NCBI RefSeq assembly: GCF_028372415.1
Contig: NC_092872.1
Coordinates: forward strand, 279,313,206 to 279,377,205
Length of the DNA: 64,000 nt
DNA from: Notamacropus eugenii
Taxonomy: Eukaryota; Chordata; Mammalia; Diprotodontia; Macropodidae
Direction of reading: 5' to 3'
Shown here piece after piece: positions 25,190-38,315 of the stretch; within the stretch, counting starts at the first letter, position 1, and every line of letters starts with the position of its first letter. The position numbers were made by a program, and so were the translations under genes. A model generated the notes under the pieces. That model was not told the origin of the DNA and searched no databases. It worked only from the letters and a program-made list of their open reading frames with translations.

Positions 25190-25862
25190 ATGTGTTTTGT
25201 ACATCTTTACACCCCTCCCTTCTCCCCCTCCCCCCATATCCAGTCAACTGCCAAGTCCTGTTGATTCCACCTTTGTAACATCTCTCATTTCCCCTTTCTC
25301 ACCACCCTGGACATGTCCTCCTGACCTCACCCTTGGACTGCTTGCAGTAATCACTGGGGATCTTCCCCTACCAGGCTGTTCTCCACTCAACTGTCAGTCT
25401 GGTCTTCCTAAATTCAGGGCTGACCGTGTCTCTCCCCTGTGACCTTTGGGATCAATGACTAAATCCTCTGGCTTTCAAAACCGTTCATAACCTGGTTCCT
25501 TTCTACCTTATTCCATGTACTCTTCCTCTTCTATTTCCTACTTCTGGGTGTTTCCAGGCATGTCCATCATACCTGAAACTGTCTCCCTCCCTGGTTCTAG
25601 CTCCTGCCCTCTCTGACTTCTCTAGGTCCCAGTTAAAGTTCCACCTTTTTTAGGTTGTCTGTCCCAGTCCCTCTTAATGCTTGTGACTTCCATCTCTTGA
25701 TAGCTTCAGCTTGTCAGTTTCTCTGGCTTGTACAGTTGTTTGCATCTTGTCTCCCTCATTCATTGATGAGCTTCTTGAGAGCAGGAGGACTGTTCTTTGT
25801 GTTCTCAGAGCTTTGCACTGTCTCTGGTACGTAGTAGGTACTTAGTAAAATTATAGTTGAAT
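25190..25862 (+). mobile_element. L2-clade LINE 3' region, sense
   Basis: Diverged L2 ORF2 end and 3' UTR: 'ccaagtcctgttgattccac', 'ctggctttcaaaaccgttca', 'gtcccagttaaagttccac' and the typical end 'tttgcactgtctctggtacg' 'tagtaggtacttagta'. No intact frame. Confidence 0.7.
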
Positions 25863-25864
25863 GA

Positions 25865-28319
25865 ACTGACTGGTTTTTGTTCCGCTAAAGTGCAGAAGAC
25901 AATTAAAATGGGATGCCTAGGAAGTGCAATGTTAGTATTAAGATGTCCGCCAGTAACCCACGAATCAGGGCAGGGCTCAGCGCTGGGAAGACAGATAGGC
26001 TTTTTTTAAAGCAATCTGGTAGCTGCTGTGTCCATTTCTCCGCCTCGGAATCCTTTAAAAAATGACCCTCTTGCTTAGACCTCGGTCTGGATCAAATACC
26101 TCCCTGGGACACCAGAAACAATGAGAACAAAATATTTTGCAGCTGTGGCATAACCTTAGTCTTAAAACTAAATACAAATATGCAAAGTCATCACAATTTT
26201 CTTGCATTAAAACTAAATGCAGAATGAAATAAGCTAGGATGTTCTCATTTGAAGTTTTTTGGTGTTAGATATTTTGTTTTCAAGTTACCATTTAGAAAAA
26301 ATGTTCTTAAGATGCAAATTTGATGAAAAATCTGATTTCCATTCTTTTAGGCTTTATCTTAGAAATTCAGAACTCCACAATCTTTGTATCAGAAAATTAA
26401 AAAAAAATATTCTTTGCCCAGGTGCATTCAGTGCTACTTTGTTTCATGGCTTTGTTCTTTAGCTCCTGCTCTTTGGACTAATGCAGCCTCCTCTCTCTCA
26501 CCCCAGGAGAAATTTTGAGTTATAGGATTTACAGGCCTAATCATATAGTAGTCCCCAATGTTTTAAAAGCTACAGATGAGCCTACTTTTAGTCCTGTACA
26601 CTTTTCAGCAAGACTTGGCTGGCTAAGTCTTAGAAACAGGCTTTGATGGTTTGGAGTCTCTCAGATGCTTTTTGGCCTTCTTGGTCTGAACTTAGCACGG
26701 AGTTCAGTGTGAGTTTGTCAGTCTGATTCAACTCATTGCTGATGCTTGTGGTGAAACTGATGGCATGAAAGTGATGATGTAAGTTAGAGCTCTTTTGGTT
26801 TGGTTTATTAGGCAATGGCGGTAAATCTTGGCTGTTTTTTTTTTTTTTTTTTTTTAGTGTAAGCTAGAAACCAGAGGGCTTTTGTTTCTGTTTCTTTCTT
26901 TTCTTTTTTCTTTTTTTAACAGTAGCATTGTTCTGAAACAGGAAACCATTCTTATCATATTCATCCAGAGACCTAGGAAGAGGGTAATTATTGGGTGTAC
27001 TCGTTAAAACCAGTTAGTTGGGCAACTCAAAACATTTCGTGGTTTGCAGATGCAGTGTGAGCAGTTGTAGTTATATTATTACGTAATTAACCAATGTTAC
27101 TGTAAAAAAAAAAAGCAAACTATTATTAGGATACTTAGTAGACTAGTAGGCTAAGGTTGCTAGTGTTTCCAGTCACCTGCTTACCCGAATTTTTTTGTAC
27201 TTCTAATTTGTTTCAGCTCATATTTAGTTCCATAAATGGAGTGCAGCCTGCTCTCATTGTCCTTACAAATATACTGGAGGTGTCAAAGGCAGATTGAATT
27301 TCTTCATGATCAGGGGGTTAGAGATGTGATACTTTGGTGGAAAGTGATTGAGGGAGGGGGCATATTCCATTGATGGCTGCCGATCAAAACCTTTTTAGTA
27401 TTAATAGTTTTAGAAGTTCCTTTGACCAGAAAACCTAGGGCCAGGGGCAGCCTGGTCAGGCTGACTTTTTGTAGTGCTGGCTAGGCTGGTTCTTAGACAT
27501 TACTACTGTCAGTTGGCCTATATTTGAAACCTTTCCAGCCAGATAGTATCTGTCAACTGTGGCCGTAGAGCCTTTGAAAACCCATTACCATCTCCAGAGT
27601 GAGTCATTGGGTCAGGGGAAGAAGATTGGTGGAAGCAAGTCTTTTCTGTTAGGAAAAACAACAATGAAATATGCTTTAGAATATGTGGATTTTTATACTT
27701 TGTATATAGTTGGTATATAACATTATGTGTTAAAATATTTAGCTTATTAATATGCAGATAGATGGTCTTTATGCTACCTTTGAAGAATTATTTTACATTT
27801 TAAGTATCAGTTTATTGAGCTGTCTTGGGTGTATAAAAATAACTGAGGAGCCCAATGTGAATCTTTGTAATACAAAACTGATGAGAGTAAACATGTTAAA
27901 TGAGGAAAAAAGGAATAAGATGAGTCTTCTGGGGGGAGTGAAATGAATGAGCAATGATATTTGGAGGCGATAAATTCGATTGTTTGATCTAGCACTGAGG
28001 GGAGAGATTCAGTGAATGTAAGGAAAACTTTTTTTTTTGCTAGAGTGCTGCAGGTATTTTTTATCATCATATTCTCCTGTTTTTAATGGGGTTCCAATAA
28101 AAATGGTCCTCAGAGAAATAACTGCCCTTACAATGTTTTCCCAGGTGGATAGAATAATGGCTTTTTGAAGTTGAGTAGGAGTGTTAAGATGGGAGTGCCT
28201 CTTCAATGAGCTCTCACCAAGTACCTGGGTCAGCTCTATGAGTAGCCAGATGGCAGACAGGACTGATGTGTATAAACTTCCCGCTGTCCTTGTGTCATTT
28301 TGGTCTCTTCTGATAGACA
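25865..28319 (+). other. intron 1 sequence without recognised features
   Basis: Mostly unique AT-rich sequence with a T run at 26835-26855. Nothing else recognised. Confidence 0.45.
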
Positions 28320-28322
28320 GTT

Positions 28323-28325
28323 GTC

Positions 28326-28411
<86 letters not shown>
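28323..28411 (+). repeat. compound microsatellite (CTGT)n(CT)n
   Basis: About twelve CTGT units run directly into about fifteen CT units, with a TG interruption near the end. The open frames crossing it on both strands (Ser/Leu/Cys-Val or Arg/Glu/Asp/Gln repeats) are by-products. Confidence 0.95.
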
Positions 28412-28412
<1 letters not shown>

Positions 28413-28569
28413 TAGAATTTCTTTGTCTCATGAAGCTTGGAAAAGGATTTGAGATCATAATGCCTATTAAAAATACTGTTCTTAACTTCCTATGGATCAG
28501 TGCTTTGTCCAGGTGATTGGGAGCAACAGTTGCCTCTGTGAGAATGGTCCAGTACAATGATAATCTATT

Positions 28570-29280
28570 ACATTTATGTTTTTTTGTTTATTCATTCCTC
28601 AGTTGATGGTCATTTACTTCGTTTGCAGTTCTTAGTTATTACAAAAAGTTCTGCTATAAGTATCTTGCAATTTTATGGGGACTTTTTTCTTCTTGCTGGC
28701 TTCCTTGGGGTATAAGTGCAATAGGCGAGTTTCTGGCTCAAAGAATATGGATATTTTAGTCACTTGATTTGCATGATTCCAAAATGCTTGTACCATTTCA
28801 TGGCTCCACTGCCATTGTATTAGTGTGCTTATTATTTTGTAACCTGTCTTAACATTGACTTCTGGCATTTTTTCATTTTTACCACTTTGCCAGGTGTGAG
28901 ATAAAACCTCAGGGTTGTTTTGATTTGCATTTCTCTTATCATTAGTGATTAGGAGCAGTTTTTCATGTGGTTGTGAATACTTGGCAGTTTTTTTGAGAGC
29001 TTTTCATATCCTTTGACAATTTATCTGTTGAGGATTGACTGCTGGTCTTATCCATGTCCATATCTATATCTATAAATTGTTCATTTATCTTGGATTTCAA
29101 ACTCTTGTCAAAGTTTTTTTTCCCATTTGACCACCTCCTTTCTCACCCTAGTTTCATTAATATTGTCTCTGTAGACGCTTTTCAGTTTCAGATAATCAAA
29201 GCCATATATTTTATAAGCCTTCCATTTCTACAAACAAATCCACATCACTTCACTGTTATTTTTATGCTTTTAAAAAAAAT
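28570..29280 (-). mobile_element. L1-type LINE 3' fragment, antisense
   Basis: 'ttcattcctcagttgatggt', 'tttgatttgcatttctctta', 'agtttttcatgtggttgtga' and 'tttcatatcctttgacaatt' follow the order of mammalian L1 3' regions. Confidence 0.65.
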
Positions 29281-29583
29281 TAACATGGTTGGCCGAATTT
29301 CTCTACATGTCACTCATGGAAGCCTTTTGATTCCATTCTTGGATTTCAGCAGTTTCATAGGCCCCATTTTGAGGTAAACCACTTCTGATCACATTCACCA
29401 TGTCAATGGATTGTACCTGTTGTCACCCTTTACTGTTGCTCGATGAAGTGATGGCTTCTTCAGCATGGGATTTAAGAATGTCTGTCAATCCTTTTTTTCC
29501 TTTTTGACTAGGAGGTATTAATCCTTTTGTAGCTGCTTTACGGTGATAGGTGTAATGTTTCATTGTATGGGATTTTGTTAGAA

Positions 29584-30017
29584 TATTTTATTATTGTCAT
29601 CTCAGTGTCATCTTTTTTGGATTAGGTTCAGATTACAATGGTTCTGAGGCAAGCTGTGATCCTGCTATGATTCCTTTATATTTGATCAGTGTTCGGTGAA
29701 CTACTTGCACAAGTGGAAAAAAGAACTGATTTTTGTAGCTGAAGAAAGGTATAAAATGAGGGGGTTGGACTATGTATTCATGGAGGTTTCTTGCAGCTTA
29801 TATTTTATTATTGTCATCTCAGTGTCATCTTTTTTGGATTAGGTTCAGATTACAATGGTTCTGAGGCAAGCTGTGATCCTGCTATGATTCCTTTATATTT
29901 GATCAGCATTCGGTGAACTACTTGCACAAGTGGAAAAAAGAACTGATTTTTGTAGCTGAAGAAAGGTATAAAATGAGGGGGTTGGACTATGTATTCATGG
30001 AGGTTCCTTGCAGCTTT
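29584..30017 (+). repeat. 217-bp tandem duplication (two copies)
   Basis: Copy 1 is 29584-29800 and copy 2 is 29801-30017, with no spacer. I count about four differences (GT/CA in 'cagtgttcgg' against 'cagcattcgg', T/C near the end, and the last base), so the copies are about 98% identical. The unit ends in MIR3-like 'gggggttggactatgta' sequence. A recent local duplication is likely; an assembly artefact is possible. Confidence 0.97.
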
Positions 30018-30049
30018 GAGTCTGTGATCCTGTTAGAATGTAAGCTCCC

Positions 30050-30260
30050 CCTCTGTGTGCTAGAAGTAGTAAGCTCTTATTAAGTGGCTACTGTTCACCA
30101 CACTCTGCTAAGAAAAACAAAAAAAAAACCAGTCCCTGCCCTCAAGGAGCTCACATCTAATGAAGGAGACCACACAAAGACAACTCTGTGCAAATAAGCT
30201 AGAGTCAGGATTAACTGAGATGATCTGCACAGGGAAGCCATCCTTAGTAGAATTCCAGCA
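30050..30260 (-). mobile_element. old L2/L3-type fragment
   Basis: 'ccagtccctgccctcaagga', 'gctcacatctaatgaagg' and 'agaattccagcagcag' match antisense L2/L3 3' layout. Confidence 0.55.
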
Positions 30261-30629
30261 GCAGAGTAATGGGGATGGAGATGTACGCTGTCCTGTTTCC
30301 ACATGATGTGTGTCTTTTTGGTTAAAGCCTGAATTGGTCTTCCGCGTATTTTGAAAGCATTTTGTTGTAGGAAGCTTGGAGATTGGAGTATTTAGTATGG
30401 AGACAACAACTCTTAAAAATGTTGTTCTTCTTAAAATGTTGTTCTTCTGTTTTAAGAATCAGTATTAGGTCCAGGTGATATTGGGCAGCAGTTTATTTTG
30501 TGATAATTCAATATAGAGACGATAATGATGATGCAAATAATTTAAACACAAAAATAATGTCATCTTTCATCACCAAATATAGTATTGCCTTAATACAGTT
30601 ACCTTAAATTACCTTTTATGGTGATTTAT

Positions 30630-30880
30630 TTTTTATCAAGCTCTTTCCTCACAAAAGCCCTGTGAGGTAGATTTTACAAGGATTTCTGTAATCAAATTAA
30701 ATTTTGAGATAAACAGGTAGTTTAAAATAAATACCACATATTTGCACAGACTTTGCAACTTTCAGAGTACTTTCATATAGGCAGGGAAGATAGTAGGCCC
30801 ATTTCAGAGGTATAGAAACAGAGACTAAAGAGGTTAGAGTGCTTAGGTTATGACGTTTCCAAAGTTCCATATCGGGGAGG
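30630..30880 (-). mobile_element. two MIR fragments
   Basis: 'cctcacaaaagccctgtgag' 'gtag' (30648-30671) and 'ggcccatttcagaggtatag' with 'aaacagagactaaag' (about 30740-30880) are antisense MIR pieces. Confidence 0.55.
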
Positions 30881-31284
30881 TACAGGGCTATCAGCTGAGG
30901 CTAGATGCTCAGTCTTAATTCTTTTATCTGAAGGGCTAGTATTACTCCAAGAAAATCTCTTGACTCTGGTTCTGGGACTGTTGGTGGGTATCTTGTCATC
31001 CATATGAATTCAAAACTAGTAGCTGCAAGATGTAGTTAATTTTTCCACTCCAGACAAAAGTGAGGTTAAGTACACAGTAAGACCTAATTTACTATGGAGA
31101 AGTGGCCAGTCTGTTAAGACCAAATAGTTACAGAATTGTTCAGATTTTCTTGGAGATGCCTGCTTTTTAAACTGGGACACAAGGTGTGATAGAAACATGA
31201 ACTTGAACTCTGTTATTTACCAAACATTTATTGTCTGTCTGGGGGGCTGGCCTACCTTCTCGAGTGTCCCCAGCTGGAGGTCAG

Positions 31285-31475
31285 TGTTAGACCTTTTTAA
31301 ATCTCTGATTACATTTTTGTTTGGACTTCTCTTTTGTACTCAGAATTTTTTTTGTCACCCTTATTTGTGTTTGTGTCTGGTCTCTCATCTTAGTTTAAAA
31401 GTTTTTGGGGAGGCAAAGACCACATCCAGTCATGTTTATCTTTGGCTCCTGATATGTAGCTTAATATCAAAAACA
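31285..31475 (+). mobile_element. L2-type LINE 3' end
   Basis: Diverged sense L2 tail including 'ggaggcaaagaccacatcca' and 'tctttggctcctgatatgta'. Confidence 0.4.
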
Positions 31476-31486
31476 CTCATTTCAGT

Positions 31487-31690
31487 AGCATAGTTAGGTT
31501 TGCCAAGTGTCTTCATCACACTCCTATGAAGTAGGTAGTGAAAGTAGCATTCTCATTTTTGAGATAAGGAAACTGAGACCCAGGACAGTTCAGTGATTTG
31601 TTCAGTGTTAACAACAGCCAGCGTCAGAACTAGGATTTAGGTCTCAGTCATGCGACTCAGAATCTGCTGCTCATCAGATCTCATGCTGCC
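31487..31690 (-). mobile_element. MIR SINE
   Basis: 'aagtgtcttcatcacactcc' 'tatgaagtaggtag', 'gataaggaaactgagaccca' and 'gtcagaactaggatttagg' are antisense MIR. Confidence 0.7.
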
Positions 31691-32169
31691 TCATACGGCT
31701 TCTTATAAGTAAGATGTAGTGTTTTTGCCCATAATAGAGAAGGAAAAAAAAACCCTAAACTGGCTTGGTATTTGGACCCCTCCCCCCCCCAATCATTTTT
31801 AGATCCCAAGTTTTTTGGTAAACAGTTGGTCTCATGTGTGATTTTTATATTAAGTAGATGTATACATCATTCATCAAATAGTAAGAGCTATGCTGTGGGG
31901 TACTTTACCAACAGATCTTCAGTAGAATAACTGTTCCCAATCAATGACTCCATATCTAGTGTGTTTTGAGAGATGCTTGTCCAAATATAAGAACAAAGTT
32001 GTTTTTTTTTTTCTTGAGATTGTAGCGGAATAAACACATTTAGCCACATGGGAAAGTAAAATCTTGAAGAAGCAAAGAAAAGGGAAAGCGCCCAGGGATG
32101 GCAAGTGGAACTGGGAGGAGGTAAAACAAATAGCAGCCCTCATGCCTTCCCCCACTGGGCATTTCTTAG

Positions 32170-32640
32170 TCTTCTGTAATCTAGCATTTGACCCCACCAC
32201 TTATCCTGAGATTGTGCTCTTAAGGACTACTAACAGTCTCTTAACTGTTCTGTCCAAGTGGCCTCATCTGATTTGAATTCTCTCATGCTTTCATACCATT
32301 AACCAGCCTCCTCACTCTGCCTTTCCTTCCTTCTGCCTGCTAAAGTAGCTGCTCCTACTTTACCTTTGCTGAATCCTCATGTGTCTCCTACCTCCCTGCT
32401 GTTGAGGATTCACCAAACCTTTGACCCAGGGCCTCTTTTCTTTCTATACTGTCTTTAAGGAGTGGCTCTGTACCCTTGTGTTTATGTTTCATAGCTCCAT
32501 GAGTGTTGCCAAATCTCTATATCCATCTCTAATCTCCCTTTTAGACTCCATTATGTTGCTGACTGCCTGCTACCTATATCTAACTGGGTGGTCATTCCCA
32601 CTTCCACCCTTCCCCTCAAGTCAACATGAGAACCCTGTAG
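32170..32640 (+). mobile_element. L2-clade LINE fragment, sense (reverse-transcriptase end region)
   Basis: 'gacccagggcctcttttctt' 'tctatactgtc' matches the L2 region before the RT active-site motif, followed by diverged sequence. The frame is broken. Confidence 0.5.
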
Positions 32641-32641
32641 G

Positions 32642-32800
32642 ATAGTGATGACATCACTGGCTTTGAAATCAGAAGGCCTGAACTCAGATGTTTCTGCTGA
32701 CACTTCTTACCTACCTGACCTGGGGCAAGTTACTTAACTTTACTAGGCCTCTATTTTCTCCTCTCTAAAATGACCAGCTAGATGACCCCTGAGATTTATT
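32642..32800 (+). mobile_element. MIR SINE
   Basis: 'ggctttgaaatcagaaggcc' 'tgaactcagatg', 'ggggcaagttacttaacttt' and 'ctctctaaaatgaccag'. Confidence 0.7.
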
Positions 32801-32886
32801 CCAGGTCAGATGTATTGGCAGTCCACTGTGGAGCTGATTCTCTTATCTGCATCTCCTCCAGCTTCCTGAGGGTAGGAGAAAGGAGG

Positions 32887-33168
32887 GAAGGAATAAGCAT
32901 TTTTATATGGTACCTACTACATGCCAGGCACTATGCTCAACATTTTACAGATGGCATCTTGTTTGATCCTCACAACAACCTGCAAGGGAGATGCTGTTAT
33001 TATCCTTATTTTACATTTGGGGAGACTAAGGCAGACAGAGGTTAAATGACTTGCCCAGGGTCATACAGTTAGCCAGCAAGTGTCTGAGGTCAGACTTGAA
33101 CCCCTGCAGGCTTCCTGACCCCAGGCCCAGTGCTTTTTCTATTGTCCACCTAGCTGCCCAGGATCATT
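32887..33168 (-). mobile_element. nearly complete MIR SINE
   Basis: Antisense from 'cctactacatgccaggcact' through 'cctcacaacaacctgcaagg', 'tgacttgcccagggtcatac' and 'ctattgtccacctagctgcc'. Confidence 0.85.
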
Positions 33169-33719
33169 TTGCTGTTTTTTCCCCCTTTATATTCCTAACA
33201 TGAGTCCTTGAACTTAAAAAGATATATTTAACAGATGTTTGAATTGAATTGGAAACATACAAGAGGTGGCTTCTTAAAAAATGGGATAATTGGAAAATAC
33301 TTGCTAAATTGGATTTAAGATAGAGAGATAGAAATGAAAATGTTAAAGAAACTATGGAACTTTTGAGTGCTGCTGCTGGCTAGCTTTCTTTGACATTTGT
33401 TGTCAACCCTGTTTTCCTTGTGTTTTCCTCAGCCTCTAGCCCGAGCTCATAGCTAGAGTCAGAACTTCTCCAGATTTCTATCTTAGCGGCTGCTTCTCTA
33501 AGTTTGATCACTTTATAAAGAGCTTTGTAGCTTGCTGATGAGAATCTCTTCATTTTTTCACCATTGAAGGTTGCTCAGTTAATTGCAAATTTTGACTCAT
33601 GGCCTTTATTTTGGGTACTTAAGATTTTTACTATGATTCCTGATAATTATTGGTATTTTGTTTTCTTTAACAAAGTGATAGTAGAATAAGTTGAAATATT
33701 ATTGGTGAGTAGATATAAC

Positions 33720-34030
33720 TTCTTTTTTCCCTTTTTTCATTAAATATTTCCCAGTTGCATGTAAATTTTTTAACATTCATTTTAAAAAAATTTTTGATTT
33801 CTAAATTCTCTCCTTTGCATTCCCTCCCCTTCTTGAGAAGGCATGCAGTTTGTCATGCAAAACATTTCCATATTAGCCATGTTACAAAAGAAAAGACAAA
33901 AAAATGCCAGGAAAAAAATAAAAAAATAATCTGCATTCAGGGTTCATCAGTTCTCTCTCTGAATGTGCAGAGCATTTTTCATCATGAGTACTTTGGAATC
34001 ACAGTAGACATAATTTCTCAAAAGTTTTAA
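33720..34030 (-). mobile_element. L1-type LINE 3' end, antisense
   Basis: A T-rich start, then 'ttgtcatgcaaaacatttcc' 'atattagccatgtta' and 'agcatttttcatcatgagta'. The T-rich left end fits the 3' end of a minus-strand L1. A CATA/TA simple repeat (34028-34068) follows. Confidence 0.6.
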
Positions 34031-34285
34031 ACATACATACATACATATATATATATGTATATATGTGAGGGAGTTTAATTTTGGAATACCCATGTGTTTA
34101 TGGTTTTAAAAGTTGACCTTGTTTTAAAGAAATGAATTCTGTAGACATAGGAACATAACTAGTAAAGTAGATGATTATTTGACTTGTAAAAGCATCCAGC
34201 TGTGATAGATTTTTATTAATATAAAATTTCTCTAGTGCCTTGTGATTCCATTTGCAGAATTAAAAAGATGAGTTTTCGTAAAATT

Positions 34286-34420
34286 TCTATCATAGGATTT
34301 TGAACTAGAAAATCCCTTGAGGATTATCTAGTCCAAGCCATCCTGTTTGTAGATGAGGAAACTGAGGCCTGAATTTGCAGAGATAATAAGTAAGTGACCC
34401 AAGCTTCAAGCCTAGGTCCT
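34286..34420 (-). mobile_element. MIR-family SINE
   Basis: 'aaatcccttgaggattatct' 'agtccaa' and 'gtagatgaggaaactgaggc'. Confidence 0.7.
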
Positions 34421-35057
34421 TGGATCCTAAGTCCATGGTGTTGTTTTCCTACCATTTCTTTTTGAGTCTATGTAAAGGCAGAAATACTTGTATTCATATA
34501 TACATGATTTAAAAATCAAGTGTCTATAGCATAATCTTAATATGCACTTAAATAAAAAGTTTTTGATAAATTGGGTTCATTTTCCTGTCTTTTTGATGTA
34601 TGATGTATGTGTTGGTTCCTTGGATCTCTGATCTCATTGATCTGCATCCTTCTTTCAGTGGTGTGGAACACAACTATTCTTTGTGTTTTCATCACAAGGG
34701 ACTCTGTCTTTCCAGAAATTCTCCATATGAGTCCTCCCTCCTCACATGCTGGGGGGGGCTTCTGATAGCATTGCATGAATCTGCCCACTAAGTTGGAAAG
34801 CTGTGTACCTGGTTATTCCTTGCCCTTTCTTCTGCTCCACATTGGCCTATCTCCTTCAGTCCTTATCTTTTAGGAAGATCCTTAAGCGTTTTCTAAGTAG
34901 TTCAGCCTAGTCATGTCTCCCTCCCCCTTCCATTGCCCTTTTAAGTGAAGCAAAATTTTAATTAATTGGAGACTGGCTTCTTTTACTTATAGCCACAGAG
35001 CCAACTTTATAATATAAATATTCTATTCCTAATATTTTTAATCATAATTGTAGCCAG

Positions 35058-35300
35058 TAAATGCAATTCAAACATTTATTAAGCACCTACTATTTACAAG
35101 GCCCTGTGCTGGGTGCTGGTGATGTATTATGAAAAAAGTAATAGTCCTCATCCTGGAGTTAAAATCTAAGGGGGCCGTGGATGATCCACAAAATCATGAT
35201 ACAGAACAGAATTCAAGAGGGCAAAGGAGAGATCCAGAGTGGTCCCTTTGACTTGAGGACATCAGGGAGGACTTCGTGGAGGTGAGGAGTGGTGAGAGTG
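35058..35300 (-). mobile_element. L2-type LINE 3' fragment, antisense
   Basis: 'catttattaagcacctacta' 'tttacaaggcc', 'gtcctcatcctggagttaaa' and 'agggaggacttcgtggaggt'. Confidence 0.6.
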
Positions 35301-36244
35301 TGCAGAGCATGGTCCAAGAGCAGGATTTCAGAAAGGAATCTCAAAAAGAGATCAGACAGGGACATGGGTACTAGGTCATGGAAGATGAGAAGTTTGCTGT
35401 GCTATAGAGTTTGTTCCTGACTTTAAAACTGTGTTCCCAAACTTTGAGATTTGGGATATAGTTTCTTTTAGGAGTGATATCATCTAAACAACGATCAGGA
35501 TTCCCCCCCCATCCCCACCTCCCCATCAAAGCTCATGATAGCTGAACTGTGATGCTGTGGATCTGTTAGCAGCATTGGAGTCCTAGAAAATTCAGCTGCA
35601 TGCTTCGATAACCTTGGCCATTGGTGACCACCCTGGGAACTCAAAAAACACTCTCAAGCTCTATTTCTTTGGTAAAATGGGTCTAGTGGTGAATGGAAGC
35701 AGTCATCAGACATGACTGTGCCTTATTCACACCTTGTCCTTCCCTTCCCTCCTCTGGGATCCCTGACCACCCAAGAAATGATGGAGCTTCTGCCCTGGGT
35801 TTGTTTCGGGTGATAACATTTGGGTTTGTTGTGTTTTTATGAGGCAAGAACCAGATGGTGTAGTACCTCTCTGTGTGGACTTAGGAAGCATTCTAAGTTA
35901 GATATTGAAGCAAATGTTTAACTTACCTCATTCAGTTTCTTTGATTCCCTAGTCTTAATTCACATGTAATTGACATACTAATTTGACAAACTTTTTAGAT
36001 TTGTCAAACAGTCACCATTTACATGAACAGCCTCTTTTTAACCTAATTTGAATTTGTCACATAAATTTGATAATAGTTTGGATTGTTAAATAGTCTATGA
36101 TACAAACATCATTTCTTTGATGAATGCAACTTTGTGAGGTTTCACCATATTAGAGACACTGCTCTTGGTTCTTCAGTAGTTCGTACATTGTCTAAGGAGG
36201 TGGTTGTATTGATTCTTAAGTCAGTTTTATTCTACAAAGAATTG

Positions 36245-36262
36245 CACCAAAAATATTTGGTG
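36245..36262. repeat. short perfect inverted repeat
   Basis: CACCAAA-AATA-TTTGGTG, with further TTTGGTGTAATT copies to about 36310. Probably a chance local repeat. Confidence 0.6.
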
Positions 36263-36929
36263 TAATTGGATATTTTGGTGTGTTTCGTGTATTAGATAAT
36301 TTGGTGTAATTTGGATAGGAACATTGGAAGGGATTGGCTGCTTATGATGGTGCTGATGGTATGAAAAAAAGACCATAGTAGAATAGTTGCTGATAATTTG
36401 TATTTTTTAAAATGCTGTAGATTTTTAAGGATAGATTTCTCTTTTTATGTGTTATTTCCTTAATAAGTCTTTTTTGGGTAAATTTCTTTTGAGGCATGTT
36501 TGCATTTTGATAATTTTTGTATTTGAGGATACAAATTTCTGTCTTCTTGTGAGGAGAGTCAAAATCATGAAGAATAATGAATTATCAAAGTGTGACAATA
36601 AAACCTTGTGGCACTGACTTCAAGGGTGAAGTCTAACTGACGTAGGATAAGAGTACAAAATTTTAAAGCAGGTGGGAATCCGAGAGACCATCTAGGCAGA
36701 CTCCTTCAGGAGCATTCTGAAATGAACCTATGTGAAGTGGTGTTTCTCTCCTGGAATGACTGGCCCCTAGTGCAGGCCCTCCCAGCCAGTCAGTTAAGGC
36801 TTTACTCTTCCTACTTTGTCATTTTCCTATGTCTTTAATAGCTTAAAATTGCTCTAAGCCTTTGGGAGCATTGTGAGTTCCTTGCCATCACAGCTAGAAT
36901 GGTCTGTGAACAACATGTTCCATCTCTCA

Positions 36930-37145
36930 CTCTTCTCTTTGGCTTTCCCCAGGCCTGGTGACCTCTTCCTTGACTCCACACCTCAACTTCCTTTTACTCT
37001 CCATCACCTTTTATTTAGCCCATTCCCACATGTGTGCTTGTGTACCTACAGATAGGCTGTATGTGTATGTAGTTACTTTGTGCATGTTGTAGACTCCTCA
37101 GAGTAGTTGGCACACTGTCAGTGCCTAAGAAATGTTTCTTTATTT
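36930..37145 (+). mobile_element. L2-type LINE 3' end, sense
   Basis: 'cttgactccacacctcaact' and the tail 'ttggcacactgtcagtgcct' 'aagaaatgtttctttatt'. Confidence 0.5.
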
Positions 37146-37164
37146 GTTTGTAGTAGCCATTGTT

Positions 37165-37560
37165 AGGAAGGTTTCCCTCTTCACCTTGCTCTGAGTTGCT
37201 TTTTGGCAGCATCTCCCTGTTGGTGGTTTTACCTTCTGCTAGTTCTGGTCTGAGTCTCCATTCTGTGCTTGAAGACAGTGTGAGGAACCTCTTAGTGTTT
37301 CTTCTTTTCTGGTCTGAAGCCCCTTAAACAGTCCATGTGCAGCAAGGGCACCAGTTCTCTACTATCCTTTGCATGCTCTTGAATGGGTTCTAGCCAAAGC
37401 ATCCTTCCCCGAATGTCATGTCTAAAACTCGAGCCGTTTCACATGTGGCCTGCCCAGTACAGGGGCTTGTGGTCTGGGAGACCCTCTCGGGGTCTGCCTT
37501 CTCTCAGGGCAACCTTTTTGGACTGTTGTAGGCCACAAGGACTCATAGTGGTTATATTTC
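37165..37560. mobile_element. CR1/L3-type LINE fragment
   Basis: 'ctaaaactcgagccgtttca' 'catgtggcctgcccagtaca' resembles the CR1/L3 pattern 'cccagaactgaacac...tgtggtctgaccag' known from amniote genomes. Heavily diverged, so the orientation is left open. Confidence 0.4.
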
Positions 37561-38123
37561 AACACAAAAGCCCCTGTTCCTTTTTCCCAAGAGCCTGTTT
37601 AGCCACCCCTCTCTCATCCTGTGCTTTTTTAGTTTATTTTACTGGGACATGAGATATGTAACAGTAATAATTGCAGACATTACTGTGATGCCTTAGAGTT
37701 TGCAAAGGCTTTTAAGTTGTGATTTGTACTTCCCCACATTGGGGAGGGGGTACAATTATTGACCCCCTCTTCTCTTGGCTATTGATGGAACTCAAGGACT
37801 GTGAGGTCAGTTGGAATGGGGATGAATGTATAAAAACAATCCCAGCTGTTTATTGGGCCTGGAATGGCTTTCTGTAATTAAAAGATAGGGTGTGGGGGGG
37901 AATGGAGGGGGGTTACACAAAAAAGACAAATCATATTAACCATTGCCCATGATTCACTTCATTTATATTTTTGGTTTTAGTATATTTAAATTATGTGTGT
38001 GTATAGTTTACATATGCAACTATTGATTGAATATACTTTTTAGAATATGTTTTCATGTGCTGAGCTACTCTTAGGATACTAATTTTGCTTTATTATATTT
38101 TGAAAAATTTTCTGTTCTAATAA

Positions 38124-38315
<192 letters not shown>

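Noticed and set aside
28009..28557. 182-codon minus-strand frame
   Set aside because: It crosses the CTGT/CT microsatellite (Arg-Glu and Asp-Arg-Gln-Thr repeats) and unrelated flanks; no coding signature.
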